Shown here one piece after another: positions 1-6,707 of a DNA stretch of 10,460 nt. The stretch is taken from positions 1 to 10,460 of the forward strand of contig CAYOUJ010000074.1 of the NCBI GenBank assembly GCA_964407165.1, read 5' to 3'. Made by a program: the position numbers and the translations under genes. The notes beneath the pieces were generated by a model. It worked only from the letters and a program-made list of their open reading frames with translations. It did not search any database and was not told the origin of the DNA. Each line of letters begins with the position of its first letter. Position 1 is the stretch's first letter. The stretch comes from CAZPKH01 sp964407165. Lineage in GTDB: Bacteria; Bacteroidota; Bacteroidia; Bacteroidales; Muribaculaceae.

Positions 1-303
1 AATTTCACATATTTTTGTAGCAAAAAGCTACCTTCGCACAATATTTCTCGTTAATTATCGATACTTAAACGAAACCCCACCGATAGATTATCACCATTTT
101 CTCCAAAAATACCGATGGCGTCAGTTTAGAAAATCCAACCCACCCAAAAGCCGCTTTTAGCTGATTGTTAACCATTTGGATTTTGAGCCGGTTTAGATTT
201 CGGTTAGAAAAAGGGCCGCGACCATCCACGTCCGCCATTTACATACTAATTTTGCACCAGATAAACTAACATCCTTAAAAATCACCCTTTCTTACCTTAC
301 GCA
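1..303. other. AT-rich non-coding leader upstream of the susC-like gene
   Basis: No convincing coding region is present on either strand, and the base composition is clearly more AT-rich than in the genes that follow. It holds a candidate -7 promoter box (247-254), a second TAnnTTTG match at 10-17, a weak 5-bp hairpin at 17-31, a weak AAAAG/CTTTT hairpin at 146-158, and two ATCGATA-like stretches (52-63 and 81-92). These last resemble the palindrome found before the GH97 gene. No end of an upstream gene can be recognised. The stretch probably holds the operon promoter and any regulator-binding sites. Confidence 0.7.
247..254 (+). promoter_or_regulatory. Candidate Bacteroidetes -7 promoter box for the operon
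   Basis: TAATTTTG matches the Bacteroidetes -7 consensus TAnnTTTG exactly. Transcription starting a few bases downstream would give a 5' untranslated leader of roughly 40-45 nt before the susC-like start codon. No clear -33 TTTG element sits at the usual distance upstream, so either the promoter depends on an activator or the match is fortuitous. Confidence 0.45.
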
Positions 304-3261
304 ATGAAGAAAAAGGCTATCATCTGTGCTGCACGCCGGCTCATGCTCCTGGCGTGGCTGCTGACCGCCTCGCTCGTCGCCATGGCCCAGACAACAGTCT
401 CCGGCACCGTCAGCGACGACATGGGCGAACCGCTCATCGGGGCCTCGGTGTTGGTCAAGGGCACCTCCAACGGTGTCGCCACTGACGTCGACGGCCGGTA
501 CTCTTTAAACAATGTGCCCGCAAAGGCCGTCCTGATCGTCTCCTATATAGGATACACCACCGTCGAGGTGGAGGTGGCCGGACGCTCGACTGTCGACGTC
601 ACCCTCCGCGAGAACCAGCAGGTGCTCGACGAGGTGGTGGTAGTGGGCTACGGCTCGCTGCAGCGCAAGGAGCTGTCAAGCTCCATCGTCCAGGTCGACA
701 AGGCCGACATGCTCCAGGGCGCCATGAACAACCCCATGGAGATGCTCTCGGGCAAGGTGGCCGGCCTTAACGTCAGCACCACCGCCGGCGCAAACCCCAA
801 CGGCTCCTCCGACCTGCAGGTGCGCGGCGCCACCTCACTCTCCGCCTCAAACTCCCCGCTGATAGTCATCGACGGCGTGGTCGGCGGTGACATCCGCACC
901 GTCGCCCCCCAGGACATAGCCTCCATCTCAGTGCTCAAGGACGCCGCCTCCGCAGCCATCTACGGCACCCGCGGCGCAAACGGCGTGATACTCATCACCA
1001 CCAAGCACGGCAGCGGCGACGCCACCCGCAAGGCCACCGTTACCTACGACAGCTACGTGGCCCTCGCCTTCGAGCGCAACCGCCCCAAGGTGCTCAACGC
1101 CGACGAGTGGCGCCGCAGCCGCCGCGGCAACGACTATGGCTACACCACCGACTGGTATGACGCCATCACCCGCGACGTGGCTTACGACACCCACCAGTAT
1201 CTCAGCGTCGACGGCACCACCGACGGCGGCTACTACAGCGCCTCGGTCGACTGGAAGAAGGCCAACGGCCTCGACATCGTCAGCGGGCGCGAGGAGTACG
1301 GCGCACGCGCAGCCGTCCAGCAGCTGTTCATCGACGGACACCTGCAGCTCACCGCCAACCTCACCGCCCGCAAGGTCAGCGAGAAGTGGGGCGACGACGG
1401 CCTCTTCGACACGGCCCTCGGCTTCAACCCCACCATGCCCATCTATAACGAGGACGGCTCCTTCTACCAGCCTACCTCCCCCACCGGCGTGGCCAACCCC
1501 GTTGGCAACCTCCTGCTCAACACCTCCGAGGGACACCGCAACTATATCATCGGCAGCGGCACCGCCAAATACAACATCTGGCACAACGACCGCAACACCA
1601 TCAGCACGCAGGTGACATACGCCCACCAATACAACGACCTCAAGAGCGACTTCTACACCCCCACCACCTCCTCAGAGAGCTACTGGAACGACTATGACGG
1701 CCGCGCCAGCATACAGTACCAGAAGTGGTGGACCAACTCCGTGGAGTGGCTCGCAAACTACCAGTACTCGCACGGCGACAACGACCTGAAAGTGATGCTC
1801 GGCTACACCTGGGAGCGCACCAACTGGGAGCAGATGTATGAGCAGAACTACGACTTCACCTTCGACAACGCCCTGTGGCACGGCATCGGCGCCGGCGGAT
1901 ACCTCTCCGAGGGCAAGGCCACTATGTATGCCGGCAAGTCAGAGTCGACGCTCATCGGCTTCTTCGGCCGCGTCAACTACTCCTGGCGCTCGATGATAAT
2001 TGCCTCCGCCTCCATGCGCCACGAAGGCAGCACCAAGTTCGGCGCCAACAAGAAGTGGGGCAACTTCCCCTCCGTATCCATCGCCTGGGAGATGGCCCGC
2101 ACGCCGTTCATGCAGCCCTACAGCGACATCGTGCAGAGCCTCAAGCCCCGATTCAGCTACGGCGTAACCGGCCGCAGCGACTTCGACGCCTACAAGAGCA
2201 TCGCCACCTACTCCACCTCCGGCAAATATCTCATAGACGGCCAGTGGGTGACCGGCTACGCCCCCACCTCCAACGCCAACCCCGAGCTGGGCTGGGAGAA
2301 GTCGTCGTCTGCCAACTACGGCGTAGACTTCATGCTGTGGAACCGCCTCTACGGCTCCGTCGAATACTTCGACCGCCGCAGCCACGACCTGCTCTATAAC
2401 TACACCGCACCGCAGCCGCCGTACGTCTACTCCGACATCCTTGTCAACGTCGGCACCACCAAGAACACGGGCATCGAGATCTCGCTCACCGGCGACGTCT
2501 TCGTCAACACCCCCGTGACCTGGACCACCGGCATCAACTACTCCTACGGCACCACCAAGCTGACCAAGCTGTCAAACGACATCTACCAGCTGTCGTATCT
2601 CGACCTCTACACCAAGCCGGGCGTGGGCACCTCGGAGTGTTTCTTCCGCTACGAGGAGGGCAGCCGCATCGGCAACTTCTACGGCTATGAGTACGCCGGC
2701 GTCGACGCCGACGGCAACCTGCTGGTCTACAACAACGACGGCGAGGCCGTGCTGGCCTCCACCGCCGACCCCTCATACAAGCGCATCATCGGCAACGGCG
2801 CTCCCAAGCACTTCCTGACGTGGAGCAACACCGTGCGCTACAAGAACTGGGACCTGGGCGTGCAGTTCCAAGGCGCCTTCGGCTTCGACATCTTCAACAT
2901 GCGCAAATACGGCATGGGCCTCCGCGGCAGCGGAAGCGACAACGTCCTGCGCACCGCTTACACCGACGACTCCGACGTCTACTCGTCGGCCGGCGTCATC
3001 AGCTCTTACTTCCTTGAGAAGGGCGACTACTTCAAGCTCGAGAACGTAACCCTCGGCTACACCATACCACTCAAGAGCCGCCGCATCATCGACAGCCTGC
3101 GCGTCTACATCTCGGCGAAGAACATCTTCACGCTCACCTCCTACTCCGGCAACGACCCGTCCATCGTGACCTCCACGGGCATCACCCCCGGCGTGGACGT
3201 GACCAGCTCATACCCGCGCGCCACCCAGTTGTCGCTCGGCGTGACCCTCCGCTTCCGCTAA
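304..3261 (+). CDS. SusC/RagA-family TonB-dependent outer-membrane transporter
   Basis: This is the outer-membrane beta-barrel that imports oligosaccharides using TonB energy, working with the SusD-like lid encoded next. The 985 residues are normal for the family. A signal peptide covers residues 1-28 (basic MKKK start, hydrophobic core, AMA before Gln29). A carboxypeptidase-regulatory-like beta domain follows (about 30-105, with the GxxxDxxGxYS signature at 57-67), then the DEVVVVGYG segment (109-117). The plug ends in the family signature around YGTRGANGVILITTK (220-234), and the barrel runs to the C-terminus. There is no obvious STN domain, so it is unlikely to signal to an anti-sigma factor. 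The ATG start is preceded by an A/T-rich spacer and not by a Shine-Dalgarno site. Imported substrate is inferred to be maltooligosaccharides because the downstream enzymes are GH13 and GH97. Confidence 0.95.
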   Translation: MKKKAIICAARRLMLLAWLLTASLVAMAQTTVSGTVSDDMGEPLIGASVLVKGTSNGVATDVDGRYSLNNVPAKAVLIVSYIGYTTVEVEVAGRSTVDVTLRENQQVLDEVVVVGYGSLQRKELSSSIVQVDKADMLQGAMNNPMEMLSGKVAGLNVSTTAGANPNGSSDLQVRGATSLSASNSPLIVIDGVVGGDIRTVAPQDIASISVLKDAASAAIYGTRGANGVILITTKHGSGDATRKATVTYDSYVALAFERNRPKVLNADEWRRSRRGNDYGYTTDWYDAITRDVAYDTHQYLSVDGTTDGGYYSASVDWKKANGLDIVSGREEYGARAAVQQLFIDGHLQLTANLTARKVSEKWGDDGLFDTALGFNPTMPIYNEDGSFYQPTSPTGVANPVGNLLLNTSEGHRNYIIGSGTAKYNIWHNDRNTISTQVTYAHQYNDLKSDFYTPTTSSESYWNDYDGRASIQYQKWWTNSVEWLANYQYSHGDNDLKVMLGYTWERTNWEQMYEQNYDFTFDNALWHGIGAGGYLSEGKATMYAGKSESTLIGFFGRVNYSWRSMIIASASMRHEGSTKFGANKKWGNFPSVSIAWEMARTPFMQPYSDIVQSLKPRFSYGVTGRSDFDAYKSIATYSTSGKYLIDGQWVTGYAPTSNANPELGWEKSSSANYGVDFMLWNRLYGSVEYFDRRSHDLLYNYTAPQPPYVYSDILVNVGTTKNTGIEISLTGDVFVNTPVTWTTGINYSYGTTKLTKLSNDIYQLSYLDLYTKPGVGTSECFFRYEEGSRIGNFYGYEYAGVDADGNLLVYNNDGEAVLASTADPSYKRIIGNGAPKHFLTWSNTVRYKNWDLGVQFQGAFGFDIFNMRKYGMGLRGSGSDNVLRTAYTDDSDVYSSAGVISSYFLEKGDYFKLENVTLGYTIPLKSRRIIDSLRVYISAKNIFTLTSYSGNDPSIVTSTGITPGVDVTSSYPRATQLSLGVTLRFR

Positions 3262-3273
3262 CAAGCGGCCAAG

Positions 3274-3318
3274 TCCTTAAGTTCCTTAAATTCCTTAAGT
3301 TCTTTAAATTCCTTACAA
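3274..3318 (+). repeat. 9-bp tandem repeat (TCCTTAAGT/TCCTTAAAT), about five units
   Basis: The 60-bp susC-susD spacer is largely built from a 9-bp unit repeated at 3274, 3283, 3292 and 3301, alternating TCCTTAAGT and T(C/T)-variants of TCCTTAAAT, with a decayed fifth unit (TCCTTACAA) just before the start codon region. The same unit recurs in the susD-susE/F spacer. Function is unknown; it places AT-rich, probably unstructured RNA directly ahead of the susD-like start. Confidence 0.9.
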
Positions 3319-3321
3319 GCA

Positions 3322-5109
3322 ATGAAAAAGCTCAAATATATACCGCTGGCGTTGGCGACCATGATCCTCGGCTCGGCTTGCACCGACCTCGACGAGGTGG
3401 TATACGACCGCATCGACGCCTCCATCTACTACCAGGATGAGAACAGCGTCAAGGGCGCCGTCGCCTCAATCTACAACTCCGCCTGCACCGGATTCCTCGA
3501 ATACTTCTACTACCTCAACGAGTTCTCAGCCGACCAGATAGCCTGGCGCGTGTGGAACGGCGGCCTCTGGGGCTACGACGAGGCCGAGAAATACGTGCTC
3601 TCCACCCACACCTGGAACGCCGAGAGCGCCATCGTCAACTCCGCCTGGCAGAAGGCCTGGACCACCATCGGCCTCTGCAACCAGCTCATCGAAGACCTCG
3701 AGGGCCTCAGCGCCTCAGCGCTCAACATGACCGACGAGCAGAAGGCCATGTACATCGCCGAAGTGCGCACCATGCGCGCATGGGCTTACTATAACAACTT
3801 CGAGCTCTGGGGCGGCAGCATACCTCTCAACACCAAGGTAAGCTCCGAGATACCCGGCTCCGCCGACGCCGACTTCGACACCGGCTGCCAGGTGGTCTGG
3901 GACTTCATCGTCAGCGAGCTTGACGCCTGCTACGCCGACCTGATGGTAGAGACCGGCAGCAATGCCACCCGCACGCGCCTCAACCAGGCCGCCAACCGCA
4001 TGCTCAAGATGCGCCTGCTGCTCAACAGCGAGCTCTTCACCGGCACCGCGCGCTACGACGAGTGCGCACAGCTCTGCCGCGAGATCATCAACGGCGACTA
4101 CGGCACCTACTCCCTCGCCACCGACTACCGCGACATCTACGACATCAACAACAACGCCTGCCCCGAGGTGGTATTCGCTTTCGCCCTCGAGAACGGACAG
4201 CTGACCAACAACACCTCAAACACCGTCTTCCTCCCCTACAACTACGGCGACATCTTCGGCTGCGACATGCCCCTGAGCGGCTGGAACTGCGTGTGCGTCG
4301 CCCCCTCGAAAGACAACTCCGGCAACGTGCTCTCAACCGGTGGCACCGACTCGCCCAAGAGCTTCGTAACCGACTACGGCGACAAGCTAGGCGCCCTCTA
4401 TGACCGCCTCAACGACGCCGACATCCGCAAGGCCCCCTTCCACTACGACAAGACTACAGGCCGCTGGAACGGCCGCTTCCTCATGGGCCTGCAGACAGAC
4501 TACAACACCGGCGAGGCACTCCCCGCCGACGCCGACCGCGACGGCCAGAACCTGGTCTACGTCGACCAGCTCGGCACCTTCCAGAACCTCGGCCGCACCC
4601 TCGAGACCGTCATGAGCCCCCGCTGGGGCGAGACCAACTCCGGCTACCGTTTCGTCAAATATCCCATCTACCCCTCCGAGGCCGGCATCGACTGGACCTG
4701 CATCGACGAGGTGGAGTTCCGCCTGGCCGAGGTCTACTACTCGCTGGCCGAGTGCCAGATGCGCCAGGGCGACGCCAACGGCGCCAAGGAGACTGTCAAC
4801 CAGGTGCGCCGCCGCTACTTCACCAACTCAACGGCCGTCGAGCAGCCCGGTCCGGGCATGACCGCCTTCGACATGGACTGGATGCTCTCTGAGTGGGGCC
4901 TCGAGTTCATCAACGAGGGTCGCCGCCGCCGCACCGACCTGCGCCGCTTCAACAAGTTCACTCAAGGCCAGTGGTGGTTCTTCGGACGCGCTTCAGAGTC
5001 TGACCGCAGCCTCCCCGCCCAGCGCGACACCCGCTACGAATGGTTCCCGCTGCCGCAGTCGGCCCTCATGGTCAACCCCGGGCTGCACCAGGTCAAAGGC
5101 TACAACTAA
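3322..5109 (+). CDS. SusD/RagB-family surface glycan-binding lipoprotein
   Basis: It acts as the cell-surface lid on the SusC-like barrel and captures glycan chains for import. The 595 residues are slightly longer than B. theta SusD. The N-terminus is a lipoprotein signal with LGSAC and lipidated Cys20, followed by acidic TDLDE, consistent with surface export in Bacteroidetes. Family marks are visible: the helical segment RAWAYYNNFELWGGSIP (152-168), the TPR-like helix ANRMLKMRLLLN, the C-terminal RLAEVYYSLAE helix (467-477), and GLEFINEGRRRRTDLRRF (526-543), the usual near-terminal SusD signature. It lies 60 bp after the susC-like gene, in the standard order and clearly co-transcribed. Substrate specificity cannot be read from the sequence alone; alpha-glucan is inferred from neighbours. 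Confidence 0.95.
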   Translation: MKKLKYIPLALATMILGSACTDLDEVVYDRIDASIYYQDENSVKGAVASIYNSACTGFLEYFYYLNEFSADQIAWRVWNGGLWGYDEAEKYVLSTHTWNAESAIVNSAWQKAWTTIGLCNQLIEDLEGLSASALNMTDEQKAMYIAEVRTMRAWAYYNNFELWGGSIPLNTKVSSEIPGSADADFDTGCQVVWDFIVSELDACYADLMVETGSNATRTRLNQAANRMLKMRLLLNSELFTGTARYDECAQLCREIINGDYGTYSLATDYRDIYDINNNACPEVVFAFALENGQLTNNTSNTVFLPYNYGDIFGCDMPLSGWNCVCVAPSKDNSGNVLSTGGTDSPKSFVTDYGDKLGALYDRLNDADIRKAPFHYDKTTGRWNGRFLMGLQTDYNTGEALPADADRDGQNLVYVDQLGTFQNLGRTLETVMSPRWGETNSGYRFVKYPIYPSEAGIDWTCIDEVEFRLAEVYYSLAECQMRQGDANGAKETVNQVRRRYFTNSTAVEQPGPGMTAFDMDWMLSEWGLEFINEGRRRRTDLRRFNKFTQGQWWFFGRASESDRSLPAQRDTRYEWFPLPQSALMVNPGLHQVKGYN

Positions 5110-5143
5110 GTGATTAGTGATTAGTGATAAGTGATTAGTGATT
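5109..5143 (+). repeat. 7-bp tandem repeat AGTGATT, five units
   Basis: Five head-to-tail 7-bp units (AGTGATT, AGTGATT, AGTGATA, AGTGATT, AGTGATT) begin at the last base of the susD-like stop codon. Four of the five are identical, which suggests recent slippage or homogenisation. It contains frequent in-register stop triplets and is not coding. No role is known to me. Confidence 0.92.
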
Positions 5144-5178
5144 AGCTGTTTGCTTCTGTCTCACTTTCTCTTCACTAC

Positions 5179-5211
5179 TCCTTATCCTTAAATTCCTTAA
5201 GTTCCTTAATC
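5179..5211 (+). repeat. Second copy of the 9-bp TCCTTAA tandem repeat
   Basis: Units TCCTTAT (5179, short), TCCTTAAAT (5185), TCCTTAAGT (5194) and TCCTTAATC (5203) repeat the family seen at 3274-3318, again ending shortly before a start codon (5228). Together with the AGTGATT array and a pyrimidine-rich stretch (5144-5184), it fills the 118-bp spacer. No promoter box matching TAnnTTTG was seen in this spacer. Confidence 0.85.
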
Positions 5212-5227
5212 AAGATAATTTAAGCTA

Positions 5228-6652
5228 ATGAAACTCAATAAAATAACTTATATGCTGGCCGCGCTCGCCGCATGCCTCTTCACCGGCTGCTCCGACGACG
5301 ACATCCACTTCGACTACGAGGCCCCGCAGTTTGAGACCCGCGCGGACGCCATCCTCCTCGAGGTAGTCATGCCACAGGCCACCAACGCCGACGACAAGAT
5401 CTATATAGTCGGCGCATTCAACGGCGGCGAGGAAGCCATCGGCAATCCCCTCTGGCAGCTCGAGAAATGCCGGAACAACGACGTCAAGTGGGGCATCTAT
5501 CTCAACCCCTCTACCTTCGTCGACGGCAAGACGCTGGCCGACGGTTACACCTTCTACAACGCCACCCAGGGCTTCGAACGCACCGTCAAAGGCGAGGAGG
5601 TGACCCGCAACGACAACCCCTCCGTCGGCACCCGCACCAACATCACCGTCACCCGCTGGCAGGCCTACTTCGACTCGCAGAAAGACCCCTCCGACATCGA
5701 GCATGACGGCTACGTGATCTACGTGGTCGACAACTCCGGCTACGACGAACTGGCAATGTACGCCTGGGGCGACGCCGAGGCATTCGGCGGCTGGCCCGGC
5801 ATGACACCCACGGGCACCGTAGGCGAGTATAAGTACTTCGACACCGGCGCCGACAACGCAGGACTCAACCTCAACCTCATCTTCAACAACAACGGCGGCG
5901 GCGAGCAGCTTGCCGACTACAACGTCACACTCAACCAGGACTACTACCTCGAGCTCACCCCCGACGGCGTCAAGGAGTACGACCCCAACGCCCAGGTTGA
6001 GCATGACGGCTACGCTGTCTTCGTCAGCAACATGACCGGCTGGGCCAACGAGGATGTCCGCCTGTACATGTGGGGCGACGTCAACGACCTCAACGGCGGC
6101 TGGCCCGGCATGGAGCCTACCGGCACCGTGGTCATCAACGAGGTAACCTACCTCTACTTTGACTTCGGCGAGGCCAACACCGGCCTGGGCGAGAACCTCA
6201 TCTTCAGCAACAACGGCGACAGCCAGCTGAGCGACTTCGCATTCACCATCGACCGTGACGTATACGTCGAGATCACCACCTCCGGCGTCACCGAGATCGA
6301 CCCTGCCACCTACAAGCCCGGCGACGCTCCCGAGCCGGAGCCGGACCCCGAGACCACCACTTATTATATATATGTTGACAACCAGACCGGCTGGGACGCC
6401 ATCAGCGTCTACGCCTGGGGCGACAAGGAATACTTCGGCGGCTGGCCCGGACGCGAGCCCGACGGCACGCAGACCATCGCCGGCACCGAGTACGTCTACT
6501 GGGTGGTCGAGGGCTACGGCCAGGCCGAGAACCTGATCTTCAACAACAACGGCGGCGGCCAGCAGCTGGCTGACTTCTCCGTCACTTTCGACCAAAACTA
6601 CTTCTTGACCGTCTCCACCGCCGGAGTCCAAACCAAAAAGCGCACCAAATAA
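5228..6652 (+). CDS. SusE/SusF-position surface lipoprotein with three CBM26-like starch-binding modules
   Basis: It is probably a surface starch-binding protein that concentrates alpha-glucan near the transporter. The 474 residues start with a lipoprotein signal (FTGC, lipid Cys21) followed by SDDD, the acidic pattern for surface export. Residues about 40-155 form an unassigned N-terminal domain with KIYIVGAFNGG (57-67), Trp76, Trp88 and a late WQAYF-type strand, recalling CBM20/E-set or SusE-type sandwiches. Three tandem modules follow at about 159-258, 259-360 and 378-468. Each has Y-x-W-G-D (Trp180, Trp282, Trp397), then WPG (Trp189, Trp292, Trp406) and a late LIF-(S/N)NNG stretch, the look of CBM26. 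A Pro/Glu-rich linker (about 363-375) separates modules 2 and 3. Module 1 has Tyr172 where the others have Trp272 and Trp389. It is not clearly homologous to classical SusE or SusF; its position defines the comparison. Confidence 0.85.
   Translation: MKLNKITYMLAALAACLFTGCSDDDIHFDYEAPQFETRADAILLEVVMPQATNADDKIYIVGAFNGGEEAIGNPLWQLEKCRNNDVKWGIYLNPSTFVDGKTLADGYTFYNATQGFERTVKGEEVTRNDNPSVGTRTNITVTRWQAYFDSQKDPSDIEHDGYVIYVVDNSGYDELAMYAWGDAEAFGGWPGMTPTGTVGEYKYFDTGADNAGLNLNLIFNNNGGGEQLADYNVTLNQDYYLELTPDGVKEYDPNAQVEHDGYAVFVSNMTGWANEDVRLYMWGDVNDLNGGWPGMEPTGTVVINEVTYLYFDFGEANTGLGENLIFSNNGDSQLSDFAFTIDRDVYVEITTSGVTEIDPATYKPGDAPEPEPDPETTTYYIYVDNQTGWDAISVYAWGDKEYFGGWPGREPDGTQTIAGTEYVYWVVEGYGQAENLIFNNNGGGQQLADFSVTFDQNYFLTVSTAGVQTKKRTK
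5702..6634 (+). repeat. Internal coding repeat: three CBM26-like modules
   Basis: Modules 1 and 2 start at identical DNA (GAGCATGACGGCTACG at 5699-5714 and 5999-6014), exactly 300 bp apart. Modules 1 and 3 share closely matching DNA around the AACAACAACGGCGGCGG stretch (about 5884-5900 and 6541-6557). The persistent nucleotide identity suggests internal duplication or gene conversion within this gene. Module 3 is set apart by the acidic proline linker. Confidence 0.8.
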
Positions 6653-6664
6653 ATAGCTGACCGT

Positions 6665-6688
6665 GCGGGGCGGCTCCGCCCGCCCCGC
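6665..6688 (+). promoter_or_regulatory. GC-only intercistronic hairpin between the starch-binding lipoprotein and GH13 genes
   Basis: A perfect 9-bp stem, GCGGGGCGG (6665-6673) with CCGCCCCGC (6680-6688), closes a 6-nt CTCCGC loop. It is followed by CCC and six A residues, so it is not an intrinsic terminator in the direction of transcription. Such a stable hairpin in a 55-bp spacer could protect the upstream mRNA from 3' decay or set the ratio of upstream to downstream protein. A slipped pairing of the same C-rich strand is also possible. Confidence 0.7.
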
Positions 6689-6707
6689 CCCAAAAAACGA
6701 AACCAAG

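Noticed and set aside
10..17. TATTTTTG match to the TAnnTTTG promoter box
   Set aside because: It matches the consensus, but it would give a leader of about 280 nt, its -33 region is outside the window, and AT-rich sequence yields such matches easily. The box at 247-254 is better placed, although a second promoter cannot be excluded.
17..31. GTAGC/GCTAC hairpin with a 5-nt A loop, possibly the terminator of an upstream gene
   Set aside because: The stem is only 5 bp and no T-tract follows on the + strand, so there is too little support.
928..1629. A 233-codon minus-strand open frame inside the susC-like gene, and similar frames at 1939-2385, 8422-9174 and 9217-9786
   Set aside because: All are low-complexity Val/Ala/Gly-rich or Arg-rich shadows of well-identified + strand genes, with no start context or family resemblance.
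5109..5211. Possible CRISPR-like array in the susD-susE/F spacer
   Set aside because: The repeats are 7 and 9 bp, head-to-tail with no unique spacers between them; they are simple tandem repeats.
6663..6707. GTG at 6663 as start of the GH13 gene
   Set aside because: It would put 15 residues encoded by the GC hairpin ahead of a perfect lipoprotein signal peptide; ATG at 6708 gives a proper N-terminus.
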